Of a stretch of DNA of 64,000 nucleotides, positions 55,023 through 64,000 are shown piece by piece. Made by a program: the position numbers and the translations under genes. Under the pieces are notes generated by a model, which saw nothing but the letters and a program-made list of their open reading frames with translations, did no database searches and was not told the DNA's origin. Numbering within the stretch: the stretch's first letter is position 1; each line of letters opens with the position of its first letter. The DNA comes from Bacillus sp. UNC438CL73TsuS30 (GTDB lineage Bacteria; Bacillota; Bacilli; Bacillales; Cytobacillaceae): the NCBI RefSeq assembly GCF_000482325.1, contig NZ_AXVA01000023.1:1-64000 (forward strand), written 5' to 3'.

Positions 55023-56315
55023 TTAGATTTGTCTCCAAGGGCTGCGGACAATATTTGTTTGATTACGATCTGGGCCCACAGAGAAAGTTGATAAAGGAAT
55101 TCCTGTTAGCTGCGTTACACGCTCAACATAGTGGCGGGCATTGGCAGGAAGTTCATCTAATGATTTGCAGCCTGTAATGTCCTCTGTCCAGCCTGGTAAA
55201 TCTTCATATACAGGCTCACATTGTGCCAATACTTTTAAGCTTGCTGGATATTCGGTAATTAATTCATCCTTATATCGATAAGCAGTACAAATTTTTAATG
55301 TTTCAATGCCTGTTAACACATCGATGGAGTTTAGCGACAAATCAGTTAAACCGCTGACACGGCGAGCGTGACGAACAACAACACTGTCAAACCAACCTAC
55401 ACGGCGTGGACGTCCTGTTGTCGTACCGTATTCACGGCCGACTTCACGGATTTGGTTACCGATTTCATCAAATAATTCTGTTGGGAAAGGACCATCACCC
55501 ACACGAGAAGTATATGCTTTACATACCCCTACTACGTGAGTAATTTTAGACGGGCCAACGCCGGAACCTATCGTTACTCCACCTGCAACAGGGTTTGAAG
55601 AGGTAACAAACGGGTATGTTCCTTGGTCAATATCAAGCATAACGCCTTGAGCACCTTCAAAAAGAACACGGCGCCCTTCATCCAATGCATCATTTAGCAC
55701 AACAGAAGTATCGCAGACATATTGTTTAAACTGTTGTCCATATTCATAGTATTCATCAAGGATTTCTTCTTTTGTGAATCCTTCTGTTTCATAGATCTTT
55801 TCAAATAAGCGGTTCTTTTCTGCAAGGTTTCGCTCAAGCTTTTCTTCAAAAACTTCACGGTCGAGAAGGTCAGCAATCCGAATACCCACACGTGCAGCCT
55901 TATCCATATAAGCAGGGCCAATTCCTTTTTTCGTTGTTCCAATTTTATTATCGCCTTTGCTGGCCTCTTCCACTTCATCCAATTTAATATGATAAGGTAG
56001 AATGACATGCGCACGGTTACTAATGCGAAGATTATCGGTTGCAATCCCTCTTTCATGTAAGTAAGCAAGTTCAGTCACAAGGGCTTTTGGGTCAACAACC
56101 ATCCCATTACCAATTACGCTAATTTTTTCTTTTGAAAATATCCCGGATGGAATTAAGTGCAATTTGTAGGTTTCGCCATTAAATTGAATCGTATGACCGG
56201 CATTATTTCCACCTTGATAACGAGCAATTACTTCTGCATTTTCAGAAAGGAAATCGGTAATTTTCCCTTTTCCTTCGTCTCCCCATTGTGTACCAACAAC
56301 TACTACTGATGACAT
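55023..56315 (-). CDS. purA: Adenylosuccinate synthetase
   Basis: The enzyme of AMP synthesis that joins IMP and aspartate with GTP (430 residues, the normal length). It begins [23 protein letters not shown] with the GTP loop GDEGKGK. Further signatures are [50 protein letters not shown] and [14 protein letters not shown]. The ATG at 56315 has GGAGGTG six bases upstream; a GTG nine bases earlier overlaps the RBS. A PurR-type operator lies upstream. Confidence 0.97.
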   Translation of the reverse strand: MSSVVVVGTQWGDEGKGKITDFLSENAEVIARYQGGNNAGHTIQFNGETYKLHLIPSGIFSKEKISVIGNGMVVDPKALVTELAYLHERGIATDNLRISNRAHVILPYHIKLDEVEEASKGDNKIGTTKKGIGPAYMDKAARVGIRIADLLDREVFEEKLERNLAEKNRLFEKIYETEGFTKEEILDEYYEYGQQFKQYVCDTSVVLNDALDEGRRVLFEGAQGVMLDIDQGTYPFVTSSNPVAGGVTIGSGVGPSKITHVVGVCKAYTSRVGDGPFPTELFDEIGNQIREVGREYGTTTGRPRRVGWFDSVVVRHARRVSGLTDLSLNSIDVLTGIETLKICTAYRYKDELITEYPASLKVLAQCEPVYEDLPGWTEDITGCKSLDELPANARHYVERVTQLTGIPLSTFSVGPDRNQTNIVRSPWRQI

Positions 56316-56370
56316 GTAAGGCACCTCCGAATATTTACTACCATTAATTATTTTATTTATCCCATCACAC

Positions 56371-56399
56371 AGTTTAACAATTTACCGAGGAAAAATCAA
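56371..56399 (-). promoter_or_regulatory. Candidate purA promoter
   Basis: TTGATT and TAAACT are spaced by 17 bp on the minus strand, directly downstream of the PurBox-like repeat. Confidence 0.6.
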
Positions 56400-56406
56400 A
56401 CGAAAC

Positions 56407-56443
56407 ACGAACATTTTATATATACTTAATAAAATATGTTCGT
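56407..56443. promoter_or_regulatory. PurR-type operator (inverted PurBoxes) upstream of purA
   Basis: ACGAACAT (56407-56414) and ATGTTCGT (56436-56443) form a perfect inverted repeat 21 bp apart, matching the CGAAC core of the Bacillus PurBox. It lies just upstream of the candidate purA promoter. B. subtilis purA is a known PurR target. The spacing is slightly larger than I recall for typical pairs. Confidence 0.7.
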
Positions 56444-56503
56444 AATAAAATAGTAATCTAGTAAAAATAAAAAGGCCTGCCCCATAAAAAGGCTAACCAT
56501 ATA

Positions 56504-57859
56504 TTACGCACCTGGCGGATCATTATAGCGTGTCTCCAGGTTTACGAACTTATTGTATTCTTTTACAAAGGCTAATTGAACGGTTCCAGTCGGGCCGTTA
56601 CGCTGCTTGGCAATAATGATTTCAATGATATTCTTATTCTCTGATTCCTTATCATAATAATCATCACGATACAAGAAGGCAACAATATCCGCATCCTGCT
56701 CAATACTTCCTGATTCACGAATATCAGACATCATCGGACGCTTATCCTGACGCTGTTCGACACCACGGGATAACTGAGAAAGGGCAATGACTGGAACTTG
56801 AAGCTCACGGGCAAGCTGCTTTAAGGAACGCGAGATTTCCGATACTTCCTGCTGACGGTTCTCGCCAGAGCGGCCACTTCCTAAAATAAGCTGCAAGTAA
56901 TCAATCAGGATCATCCCCAAGCCATGTTCCTGCTTTAAACGGCGGCACTTCGAACGGATATCACCAACCCGGACACCTGGGGTATCATCAATAAAAATCC
57001 CGGCGCTTGACAAGCTACCCATTGCCATTGTCAGCTTACCCCAGTCATCCTCTGTCAGGGAGCCGGTACGAAGCCGTTGCGCATCAATATTCCCTTCCGC
57101 ACAAAGCAGACGCATTACCAGCTGTTCTGCACCCATCTCAAGACTAAATATCGCGATATTTTCACCCGTTTTATGGGCAACGTTTTGCGCAATATTTAGT
57201 GCGAACGCCGTTTTACCTACAGACGGACGGGCACCGACAATGATTAAGTCATTTCGCTGGAAGCCTGCCGTCATTTGATCAAGATCAACGAAACCTGTCT
57301 CCAGCCCTGTAATTTCACCGGCGCGCTGATGCATGGTTTCAATATTGTCATAGGTCCGTACAAGGACATCCTTAATATTATGGAAAGCACCAGCATTTTT
57401 CCTTTGGGCCACTTCAAGAATACTTTTCTCGGCTTCACTTAATAGTGTTTCCACTTCATCCTCACGTGAATACCCATCAGAGGCAATCGTCGTAGCCGTG
57501 CGAATTAACCGGCGCAGCAATGATTTTTCTTCTACGATCCTCGCATAATACTCGATATTAGCTGCCGTTGGAACCGAACCAGCTAATTCACTTAAATAAA
57601 TTACCCCGCCAATATCCTCTAAAAGTTTAGAAGCAGCAAGGTCCTCTGAAACCGTGACTAAGTCAACAGCTTTTCCAAGGTCATTAAGTTTTAACATGAC
57701 ATTAAAGATTTTTTGGTGGGAGGCACGGTAGAAGTCTTCTGGAATTAAAATTTCTGATGCTAAGGTTAAAGCAGCAGGCTCTAGAAATATTGCCCCAAGA
57801 ACAGCCTGTTCAGCTTCAATATTTTGTGGTGGAAGACGATCTGCAAATAAATCACTCAT
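56504..57859 (-). CDS. dnaC: Replicative DNA helicase DnaC (DnaB-type)
   Basis: The hexameric replication-fork helicase, named DnaC in Bacillus and DnaB elsewhere (451 residues). The N-terminal domain begins DRLPPQNIEAEQAVLGAIFLEP. The RecA-like domain has Walker A VGARPSVGKTAFALNIA, Walker B GMILIDYLQL, and the motifs SQLSRGVEQR and MSDIRESGSIEQDAD. There is no intein. It lies between rplI and purA as in B. subtilis. Confidence 0.96.
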   Translation of the reverse strand: MSDLFADRLPPQNIEAEQAVLGAIFLEPAALTLASEILIPEDFYRASHQKIFNVMLKLNDLGKAVDLVTVSEDLAASKLLEDIGGVIYLSELAGSVPTAANIEYYARIVEEKSLLRRLIRTATTIASDGYSREDEVETLLSEAEKSILEVAQRKNAGAFHNIKDVLVRTYDNIETMHQRAGEITGLETGFVDLDQMTAGFQRNDLIIVGARPSVGKTAFALNIAQNVAHKTGENIAIFSLEMGAEQLVMRLLCAEGNIDAQRLRTGSLTEDDWGKLTMAMGSLSSAGIFIDDTPGVRVGDIRSKCRRLKQEHGLGMILIDYLQLILGSGRSGENRQQEVSEISRSLKQLARELQVPVIALSQLSRGVEQRQDKRPMMSDIRESGSIEQDADIVAFLYRDDYYDKESENKNIIEIIIAKQRNGPTGTVQLAFVKEYNKFVNLETRYNDPPGA

Positions 57860-57910
57860 CTATTAAACCTCCTATTTAGAGAAGGATATTTTTACAATAT
57901 TTTATCTTAC

Positions 57911-57943
57911 AAAGAAAAAAGTGACCAGTAAAAAACCGATCAC
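57911..57943 (-). terminator. Terminator after rplI
   Basis: The 9-bp stem GTGATCGGT/ACTGGTCAC (two G-U pairs) is followed by a T-run on the minus strand. Confidence 0.75.
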
Positions 57944-58002
57944 ATCATTTCATCACGTTTTCTATTCTATCATGTTTATGGATGAGTTCACACTGTAAAA
58001 AA

Positions 58003-58452
58003 TTAGTGTATTTCTTTTACATGAACATCCAATGTAGCCAAAACTTCATGATGCAGCTTCACAGGTACCTTTGTATGGCCTAGTGTACGAATTGCATCAC
58101 CTAATTCCATTTTGCGTTTATCAATTTTAATTCCATGTCTTTTCTGTAATTCCTCAGCAATTTGCTTGGAGGTAATTGAGCCAAACAGTCTGCCGCCCTC
58201 GCCGGCCTTTGCGGTTAATTCAACCGTTACCTTTTCCAATTGTTCTTTTAATCTTTTTGCTTCTGCCAGCTCTTCAGCAGCAACCTTAGCTTCTTTTTTC
58301 TTTTGACCTTCTAATGTACTAACATTCGCTTGAGTTGCTTCAATCGCTAACCCCTGTTTAATTAAAAAGTTTTGCGCATAGCCATCAGCTACATTCTTGA
58401 CGTCCCCTTTATTCCCTTTTCCTTTTACATCTTTCAAAAAGATTACTCTCAT
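58003..58452 (-). CDS. rplI: 50S ribosomal protein L9
   Basis: L9, 149 residues. It starts [36 protein letters not shown], the strongly conserved rRNA-binding domain, followed by the long connecting helix and the C-terminal domain with [12 protein letters not shown]. The start overlaps the gdpP stop (ATGA). Confidence 0.97.
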   Translation of the reverse strand: MRVIFLKDVKGKGNKGDVKNVADGYAQNFLIKQGLAIEATQANVSTLEGQKKKEAKVAAEELAEAKRLKEQLEKVTVELTAKAGEGGRLFGSITSKQIAEELQKRHGIKIDKRKMELGDAIRTLGHTKVPVKLHHEVLATLDVHVKEIH

Positions 58453-60422
58453 TCTTTCTTACTCCCTTCAAGATATTCATCAATTGCTAGTTTCAATTGT
58501 TTTTCTGCTTCCTCTATTGTAACACCGTTCAACTGTGTTGCTGCATTTGTTAAATGTCCGCCGCCTTGCATGATTTCCATAATAATTTGGACATTTATAT
58601 TTCCTAACGATCTGGCACTAATCCCAATCGTTCCTTCCCCCCGTTTGGAAATCACAAAGGAGGCAATGACGCCTTCCATCGTTAATAAGGTGTCGGCAGC
58701 TTGGGCGATAAGAACCTGATCATTGATCTCATTTTCTTCCCCGGCTGCAATGGCAATTCCATCCCTGTAAAAGGATACCGATTCAATTAGCTTGGACCTT
58801 TTAACATACGTTTCGACGCTTTCTCGTAAAAACTTCTGTACGAGCACAGTATCTGCTCCATGTGCCCGAAGGTAAGAGGCTGCATCAAAGGTTCGGGATC
58901 CTGTTCTCAAGGTAAAACTCTTCGTATCCACGATGATTCCCGCCAGTAATGCTGTTGCTTCAAGCATTTCAATTTTGACCTGCTTGGGCTGGTATTCAAG
59001 AAACTCTGTCACAAGCTCGGAGGTAGAAGAGGCATATGGCTCCATGTAGACAAGAATTGGATTATGGACAAAATCTTCCCCGCGGCGATGGTGATCAATA
59101 ACCACCACATTATCGATTTTATTTAACAGCCGCTCTTCCATCACAAGGGAAGGCTTATGGGTGTCAACCACCACAAGAAGCGTTTTATCCGTTGCAATCT
59201 CCAATGACTCTTCCGGTCCGATAAAACGGGACGAAAGCCGTTCGTGGTTACGAATTTCCTCCATCAGTCGGCTGACACCTGTTTCTAACGCCTGAGTGTT
59301 CACAACAATATAGGCATCTTTCTGATTCATCTGTGCGACTTTATAAATACCGATTGAGGCACCAATTGAGTCCATATCAGGATTCTTATGCCCCATAATG
59401 ATGACTTTATCACTGGCCAGAATCAAATCCTTCAATGCATGAGAAATCACCCTAGCTCTAACCCTCGTTCGTTTTTCAATCGGATTCGTCTTGCCGCCAA
59501 AGAATTTCACCTTCCCATTTGGCTGTTTGATGGCCGCTTGGTCACCGCCTCTTCCAAGTGCCAGGTCAAGGCTGGATTGTGCTAGAGATCCCAGTTCAGG
59601 AAGGGAGGAGACCCCAGCACCTACACCAATACTTAAGGTAAAGGATACATTATGCTTGGAGGTCATTTCTCTTACTTCATCAAGAATTGAAAACTTTCCT
59701 TTTTCAAGGATATGTAAAATACTTTCATTAAAGACAGCCATAAACCGTTCGGAAGAAATCCTTTTTAGGAATATCCCATTATCATGAGCCCACTTATTTA
59801 GAATCGAGGTAACCAAATTATTGATGCTGCCGCGCATCTGATCATCCATTCCCTGGGTAAGATCATCGTAATTGTCTAAAAAGATAACGGAAATCACAGT
59901 TCGCTCATCATGATATTTCTTCTCAATTTCTGTTTGCTCTGTTACATCAAAGAAATAAAGGAGGCGTTCTTCATGCCGGTGAATAACCCTGAACTTCCGG
60001 TCATGAAGAGTAATGATTTCAGTTTCTACTTCCTGCTTTACCAACGGAACGAGTGCATCGGCAATATCATAAAGGGAGCGCCCATTTAGGGTATCTTCAT
60101 CAAAACAAGAGGATAGGAAGGGATTCGCCCACTCAATGTAATAGTCTTCATTAATGAGCATAATTCCAATCGGCATTTCCATAAGAGCCTCTTCGCCGAC
60201 CTTTTTCACTCGATACGATAGGGTAGAGATATACTCTTCTATTTCTTTTCTTTGTCGAATGTCAATGACAAACATATAGTATAACGGAAAAAGCATCAAT
60301 AACAGCCCGGCCAAACTTAGAATCCAATTATATAAAAACAGGATTATGAGCAGCACCACTGTAACGGCTATTAACCCGTAAAAGGGATAACGAATGGAAC
60401 GTTTTTCCAAAAATGCAGGCAT
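58449..60422 (-). CDS. gdpP: Cyclic-di-AMP phosphodiesterase GdpP
   Basis: A 657-residue membrane enzyme that hydrolyses c-di-AMP (YybT). Two helices at about residues 12-50 are followed by a PAS domain (about 65-165), a degenerate GGDEF domain (about 170-300, with LSIGVGAG but no GGDEF) and DHH/DHHA1 domains. The metal motifs are [22 protein letters not shown] and [14 protein letters not shown], and the end has [12 protein letters not shown]. All catalytic residues are present. It lies in the yybS-gdpP-rplI operon. Confidence 0.95.
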   Translation of the reverse strand: MPAFLEKRSIRYPFYGLIAVTVVLLIILFLYNWILSLAGLLLMLFPLYYMFVIDIRQRKEIEEYISTLSYRVKKVGEEALMEMPIGIMLINEDYYIEWANPFLSSCFDEDTLNGRSLYDIADALVPLVKQEVETEIITLHDRKFRVIHRHEERLLYFFDVTEQTEIEKKYHDERTVISVIFLDNYDDLTQGMDDQMRGSINNLVTSILNKWAHDNGIFLKRISSERFMAVFNESILHILEKGKFSILDEVREMTSKHNVSFTLSIGVGAGVSSLPELGSLAQSSLDLALGRGGDQAAIKQPNGKVKFFGGKTNPIEKRTRVRARVISHALKDLILASDKVIIMGHKNPDMDSIGASIGIYKVAQMNQKDAYIVVNTQALETGVSRLMEEIRNHERLSSRFIGPEESLEIATDKTLLVVVDTHKPSLVMEERLLNKIDNVVVIDHHRRGEDFVHNPILVYMEPYASSTSELVTEFLEYQPKQVKIEMLEATALLAGIIVDTKSFTLRTGSRTFDAASYLRAHGADTVLVQKFLRESVETYVKRSKLIESVSFYRDGIAIAAGEENEINDQVLIAQAADTLLTMEGVIASFVISKRGEGTIGISARSLGNINVQIIMEIMQGGGHLTNAATQLNGVTIEEAEKQLKLAIDEYLEGSKKE

Positions 60423-60446
60423 TTTTTCAGCTCCTAACAGTAGTCA

Positions 60447-61388
60447 TCACTCTTTTTTCTCAAATCGCTTTCTTAAATCCAAACCTAAATCAATTATACC
60501 TAAAATTCTAATAATAGAAAGAAAAATTGGAATGAACGCCAGTATAGTTACGACGACACGGACACCTTTTGAAATATTCCTTTGATGAAAAAGAAAATAT
60601 AAAAAGGCAAATCCCTGTAACACCATGAACAATTCTAATATGTACGTTAAATTGATTAAGGCAGCATAATAATAAGTACCCTTTTGAGGATGAGATAATA
60701 AATTTGCCGCCAGCACGATTAAATAGTACCAAAGCAGGCTTCTCGGTAAAGAAAGCTCCCTGAATTTACCCCATGTTGGCGTTGGAATGCCGAACCTTTT
60801 AGCAATCGGAAAGCAAAGGAGTTGAATAACAAATACGGAAAAAATCGAACTCATGATTAACACACTTGGGGCTAAGACTTGAAGCATATCCAGCATGTTC
60901 TCATTTTGGGTTACAATTTTTTTATATTGCTCCTCGGTCATAGTCGATTTCAGTAATTCCTGTGATTGGATGGTTGACTGTTTAAAGGCCTTCAGCATCT
61001 CATGAAACAGATCAAACTGAAAAAAGGCAACGCTGACTACATAAAGGATGACTGCGCCAATCATAAAGGTAAGTGTGCCTGAAATTAAGATACCTGTCCG
61101 CCCTTTATTTTTTTGAATAAAATATCCCATAACAGCGCCGGTTGTTCCATAGATCAGCGTTATTGACAGGCCCATTAAAGAACCGGCAATAAAGGAAATA
61201 AAAAGGGCTGCAACAAAGAATGCTGCCGTGAACTTAATCTGATTCTTCGCTGTAAACATGATAAAAGGAAGCGGTAAAACAAAGTTGATGATGACGGCAA
61301 GCAATGGTACATAAATCGTTAATAACAATAGAACGGTAAAGGCTGCTAAAAGGATTGCACCCTCTGTTAAAATACGAGCATTTTTCAC
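60447..61388 (-). CDS. yybS: DUF2232 membrane protein YybS
   Basis: A 313-residue integral membrane protein with about eight helices, in the conserved position before gdpP. The GTG at 61388 has AGGGGTGA about five bases upstream and gives a start like that of known YybS; a TTG 24 bases earlier has no RBS. The function is unknown, though the context suggests a link to membrane or c-di-AMP physiology. Confidence 0.85.
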   Translation of the reverse strand: MKNARILTEGAILLAAFTVLLLLTIYVPLLAVIINFVLPLPFIMFTAKNQIKFTAAFFVAALFISFIAGSLMGLSITLIYGTTGAVMGYFIQKNKGRTGILISGTLTFMIGAVILYVVSVAFFQFDLFHEMLKAFKQSTIQSQELLKSTMTEEQYKKIVTQNENMLDMLQVLAPSVLIMSSIFSVFVIQLLCFPIAKRFGIPTPTWGKFRELSLPRSLLWYYLIVLAANLLSHPQKGTYYYAALINLTYILELFMVLQGFAFLYFLFHQRNISKGVRVVVTILAFIPIFLSIIRILGIIDLGLDLRKRFEKKE

Positions 61389-61470
61389 TTCTTCACCCCT
61401 AATATTTCTCAAACCTATACCTTTTATTTTAGCTAGTAAAACAAATCAATTCAATAAATCAAGATAAATT

Positions 61471-61498
61471 AAAAAAGGCTGGATTTCTCCGGCCTTTT
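61471..61498 (-). terminator. Terminator of galU
   Basis: The stem AAAAGGC.GG/CC.GCCTTTT with a short loop is followed by T6 on the minus strand. Confidence 0.8.
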
Positions 61499-61506
61499 CA
61501 AAGACT

Positions 61507-62394
61507 TTATTTAATTGTTAGTAAATCCTGATACTTTAGTTCTTTCTTTAAGTAATTTAGAAATTCTTCCCGAAGGTCATCTCTTCGTAAGGCAAATTCA
61601 ACTGTGGCCTGGAGGAATCCTTGCTTGTCACCCACATCATATCTTTTTCCCTCAAAGACATAGGCATACATTGCCTCTTTATGGGCGAGCTCTTTTAGGG
61701 CATCGGTTAACTGAATTTCGCCGCCTTTCCCTGGTTCCGTCTTCTCTAAAAGCTCAAAGATTGCCGGGTTAATTATATATCTTCCTAAAATGGCAATGTT
61801 TGAAGGAGCAGAATCTGAAGCAGGTTTTTCTACTAAACCCTTAACCTTGTAAATTCGCTCTTCAATTTCTTTGCCTTCAATAATGCCATATTTGTCGGTA
61901 TCTTCCGCAGCCACTTCTTGGACGCCCAGAATGGTCGTTTTATACTCTTCATATTTTTCAATCATTTGCTTTAAACATGGTTTTTCAGAGTAGACAATAT
62001 CATCTCCAAGAAGGACAGCAAAAGGCTCATTGCCAATAAAGCTTTTTGCACAATAAATCGCATGCCCAAGCCCTTTTGGTTCTTTTTGACGGATATAATG
62101 AATATTGACCATTTCCGAAATTCGTCGAACCTCGGCTAACAAATCCAATTTACCTCTTGCTTCTAATTCGAGCTCCAGTTCCACCGATTTATCAAAATGG
62201 TCCTCAATCGATTTTTTATTTCTTCCAGTAATAATTAAAATCTCTTCAATTCCGGACGCTACTGCTTCTTCAATTATATATTGAAGTGTTGGCTTATCTA
62301 CAATTGGCAGCATTTCCTTTGGCTGCGCTTTTGTTGCCGGCAGAAACCTCGTCCCTAAACCAGCAGCCGGAATAATGGCTTTTCGTACTTTCAA
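61507..62394 (-). CDS. galU: UTP-glucose-1-phosphate uridylyltransferase
   Basis: It makes UDP-glucose for glycolipid, teichoic-acid and capsule synthesis (295 residues, called GtaB in B. subtilis). The nucleotide site is KAIIPAAGLGTRFLPATKAQPKEMLPIVDKPTLQYIIEEAV, the metal and sugar sites include AVLLGDDIVYSE and EKPASDSAPSNIAILGRYI, and GKGGEIQLTDAL follows. The start is a TTG at 62394 with AGGAGG eight bases upstream. It is not at this place in B. subtilis, so this is a local gene-order difference. Confidence 0.93.
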   Translation of the reverse strand: MKVRKAIIPAAGLGTRFLPATKAQPKEMLPIVDKPTLQYIIEEAVASGIEEILIITGRNKKSIEDHFDKSVELELELEARGKLDLLAEVRRISEMVNIHYIRQKEPKGLGHAIYCAKSFIGNEPFAVLLGDDIVYSEKPCLKQMIEKYEEYKTTILGVQEVAAEDTDKYGIIEGKEIEERIYKVKGLVEKPASDSAPSNIAILGRYIINPAIFELLEKTEPGKGGEIQLTDALKELAHKEAMYAYVFEGKRYDVGDKQGFLQATVEFALRRDDLREEFLNYLKKELKYQDLLTIK

Positions 62395-62482
62395 CTTTTT
62401 CTCCTCCTTCGCAGCGCTTTATCTGATTATATTCTATCATAGCATTGTTTCATTAATATTTTCTTAAGGAAAATTAGACATT

Positions 62483-62514
62483 AAAAAAAGCAGCAAGGAG
62501 GAAACCCTGCTGCC
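62483..62514 (-). terminator. Terminator of rpsF-ssb-rpsR
   Basis: The stem GGCAGCAGG/CCTTGCTGC (with a G-U pair) is followed by T7 on the minus strand. Confidence 0.85.
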
Positions 62515-62523
62515 TTCATATTA

Positions 62524-62763
62524 TTATTCTCCAGCCACGAATGGTAGTAATGCCATTTGACGTGCACGTTTGATTGCAACTGTTAATTTACGTTGATATT
62601 TAGCGCTAGTACCAGTTACACGACGTGGTAAAATTTTTCCACGCTCAGAGATGAACTTTTTAAGTAAATCTACATCTTTATAATCGATGCGAGTGATGCC
62701 GTTTGCTGTGAAATAACAAACCTTACGGCGTTTCGCACGACCGCCTTTGCGTCCTCCTGCCAT
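62524..62763 (-). CDS. rpsR: 30S ribosomal protein S18
   Basis: S18, 79 residues, with [20 protein letters not shown] and [49 protein letters not shown]. The ATG at 62763 has a GGAGGGA RBS. It is the last gene of the operon and binds next to S6. Confidence 0.97.
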   Translation of the reverse strand: MAGGRKGGRAKRRKVCYFTANGITRIDYKDVDLLKKFISERGKILPRRVTGTSAKYQRKLTVAIKRARQMALLPFVAGE

Positions 62764-62812
62764 GAAAATTCCCTCCTTCATGTTTTATTAGTATCGTACC
62801 TTAAGGTTTACT

Positions 62813-63328
62813 TTAGAATGGAAGATCGTCATCAGAAATGTCAATTTGACCGTTACCTGCGAACGGATCATCATCCACACGTGTAAAACCTTGATTATTG
62901 TTTTGACGTTGATTCTGATTGCCGCCGCCATAAGGATTTCCTTGCGGTTCCCTTGGAGGAGCTCCATAGAAATCGTTATCGTTTCTGCTGCCGCCGCCAC
63001 CTGATGCATTTCTAGGCTCAAGGAATTGAACACTCTCTGCTACAATTTCAGTAACGTAAACACGTTTACCGTCTTGTCCTTCATAGTTGCGAGTTTGAAT
63101 ACGGCCATCCACACCTGCGAGGCTGCCCTTTTTCAAGAAGTTCGCCACATTTTCAGCAGGTTTACGCCAAACAACACAATTAATAAAGTCCGCTTCACGT
63201 TCACCTGACTGATTTGAAAATTGACGATTCACAGCTAAGGTAAAAGTAGCAACAGCAACTCCACTTGGCGTATAACGCAAATCAGGATCCTTTGTTAAAC
63301 GGCCCACAAGAACGACACGATTCATCAT
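62813..63328 (-). CDS. ssb: Single-stranded DNA-binding protein
   Basis: The main SSB, 171 residues. The OB fold begins [35 protein letters not shown], with [27 protein letters not shown] glycine/asparagine/glutamine-rich linker leads to the acidic tip DDDLPF that recruits partner proteins. The ATG at 63328 has AGGAG nine bases upstream. Confidence 0.96.
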   Translation of the reverse strand: MMNRVVLVGRLTKDPDLRYTPSGVAVATFTLAVNRQFSNQSGEREADFINCVVWRKPAENVANFLKKGSLAGVDGRIQTRNYEGQDGKRVYVTEIVAESVQFLEPRNASGGGGSRNDNDFYGAPPREPQGNPYGGGNQNQRQNNNQGFTRVDDDPFAGNGQIDISDDDLPF

Positions 63329-63400
63329 CAGAATCAACTCCTTTTCTCCCGGTTATGTTTCATGTGAAACATTTGTACCAGAAATATATATAAATCAAAC

Positions 63401-63688
63401 TTACGCTTCTTCTTTAATTACGATATGACGAATGATATCTTCGCTGATCTTTGCAAGACGAGAAAATTCTTGAACTGCATCAGCTGAAGAAGTTGTTTTA
63501 ACGATTTGGTAGTATCCATCGCGGAAATCATTGATTTCGTATGCAAGACGACGCTTACCCCAATCTTTTGTTTCAGCAGTTTCCGCGCCATTATCAAGAA
63601 GAATTGTGTTAAAACGCTCAACAAGAGCTTTTTTAGCTTCATCTTCAATATTTGGGCGGATGATGTACATAACTTCGTACTTGTTCAT
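63401..63688 (-). CDS. rpsF: 30S ribosomal protein S6
   Basis: S6, 95 residues, starting [26 protein letters not shown] and ending [12 protein letters not shown]. The ATG at 63688 has GGAGG seven bases upstream; a GTG nine bases earlier is too near. It is the first gene of rpsF-ssb-rpsR and has an autoregulatory-type leader. Confidence 0.97.
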   Translation of the reverse strand: MNKYEVMYIIRPNIEDEAKKALVERFNTILLDNGAETAETKDWGKRRLAYEINDFRDGYYQIVKTTSSADAVQEFSRLAKISEDIIRHIVIKEEA

Positions 63689-63745
63689 CACAGTCACCTC
63701 CTTTTGGTCTAAACGGCCCTAATAGGGCAAGGAGCAATTATTCAT
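63689..63745 (-). promoter_or_regulatory. S6:S18-type leader that can sequester the rpsF RBS
   Basis: On the minus strand CTCCTT (63729-63734) can pair with AAGGAG (63699-63704) of the rpsF RBS. The enclosed segment holds GCCCTATTAGGGCCG, with a CCG after the inner hairpin. CCG next to an RBS-sequestering stem is the known recognition element of the S6:S18 complex. Confidence 0.65.
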
Positions 63746-63760
63746 TACTCACAAGTTAAG

Positions 63761-63789
63761 ATTATAGCATAGCTGTCCATTAAAAGCAA
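63761..63789 (-). promoter_or_regulatory. Sigma-A promoter of rpsF-ssb-rpsR
   Basis: TTGCTT and a perfect TATAAT are spaced by 17 bp on the minus strand, about 20 bp before the leader. Confidence 0.8.
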
Positions 63790-63820
63790 CGGCCTTCACA
63801 GTTTGTCCAAATTTGGAATG

Positions 63821-63848
63821 ACAAAACCCCGACAAAAGGTGCGGGGTC
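63821..63848 (-). terminator. Probable terminator of ychF
   Basis: The minus-strand arms ACCCCG and CGGGGT enclose about ten bases and are followed by TTTGTC, a short T-run. It lies between ychF and the rpsF promoter. Confidence 0.55.
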
Positions 63849-63865
63849 AAAGTTTCAAGCTTCAA

Positions 63866-64000
63866 TTATACATTAAAACGGAAGTGGATAACGTCTCCGT
63901 CTTTTACTACGTAATCTTTACCTTCTAAGCGAACTTTTCCTGCCTCTTTTGCTGCGTTATGACTTCCAGCTGCTAACAGGTCTTCATACGCAACTATTTC
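63866..64000 (-). CDS. ychF: Redox-regulated ATPase YchF, C-terminal fragment
   Basis: The 3' end of a gene cut by the window edge. The 44 visible residues contain YEDLLAAGSHNAAKEAGKVR and KDYVVKDGDVIHFRFNV before the stop. This is the C-terminal part of the TGS domain of YchF (YyaF), an Obg-family ATPase that binds ribosomes. In B. subtilis yyaF is likewise next to rpsF. Confidence 0.9.
   Translation of the reverse strand, partial: EIVAYEDLLAAGSHNAAKEAGKVRLEGKDYVVKDGDVIHFRFNV

Noticed and set aside
55694..56068. 124-codon minus-strand frame inside purA
   Set aside because: It is an alternative frame of purA with no independent start signals.

Overview
The window is a chromosomal segment of a low-GC Gram-positive bacterium of the Bacillaceae (Bacillus or Neobacillus-like; the species cannot be fixed from the sequence alone). 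The evidence is the gene order at the right-hand end. From right to left it runs ychF, rpsF-ssb-rpsR, galU, yybS-gdpP-rplI, dnaC, purA, a Lys-Glu-Asp-Phe tRNA cluster, walRK-yycHI-walJ, htrA, yyzF and rlmH. This is the origin-proximal left arm known from Bacillus subtilis, so oriC is expected beyond the right edge. Most core genes read leftward, away from that expected origin.

Layout. (1) 1-7143: a secreted InhA-type M6 metalloprotease, then a TetR-controlled ABC exporter. (2) 7340-11163: a NERD-domain protein, a 21-bp tandem repeat array, peptidase T, an APH-fold kinase and a small paralogous protein. (3) 11338-15652: an amino-acid ABC transporter behind a lysine riboswitch, and a divergent RocB-like M20 hydrolase. 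(4) 15703-21527: a cluster of an ATP-grasp ligase, a second MurE-like ligase, an AsnB-type amidotransferase and an Asp/Glu racemase. (5) 21966-26260: a membrane diguanylate cyclase, a divergent gltC-like/gdhA pair, and queF behind a preQ1 riboswitch. (6) 26453-28850: a complete-looking ParM/ParR/parC partition cassette with a repeat-rich centromere-like region. (7) 28891-46384: a sporulation-type kinase, an EamA exporter, a second amino-acid ABC transporter with an M20 amidohydrolase, a pyruvyl-transferase family protein, serA behind a ZTP riboswitch, an LLM oxidoreductase, an orphan pair of Dpp-type permeases, mqo with a structured leader, and a lysR-fabF pair. (8) 46530-64000: the conserved origin-proximal core, including a DnaA-box cluster at rlmH/yyzF, a PurR-type operator at purA and an S6:S18-type leader at rpsF.

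The most interesting parts are the ParMRC cassette between core chromosomal genes and the four-enzyme ligase cluster. The enzyme classes of that cluster match those that build D-Asp/D-isoAsn peptidoglycan cross-bridges in lactic acid bacteria. Three riboswitches (lysine, preQ1, ZTP) each come with a visible intrinsic terminator. All assignments come from reading motifs and remembered family sequences; no database search was run.
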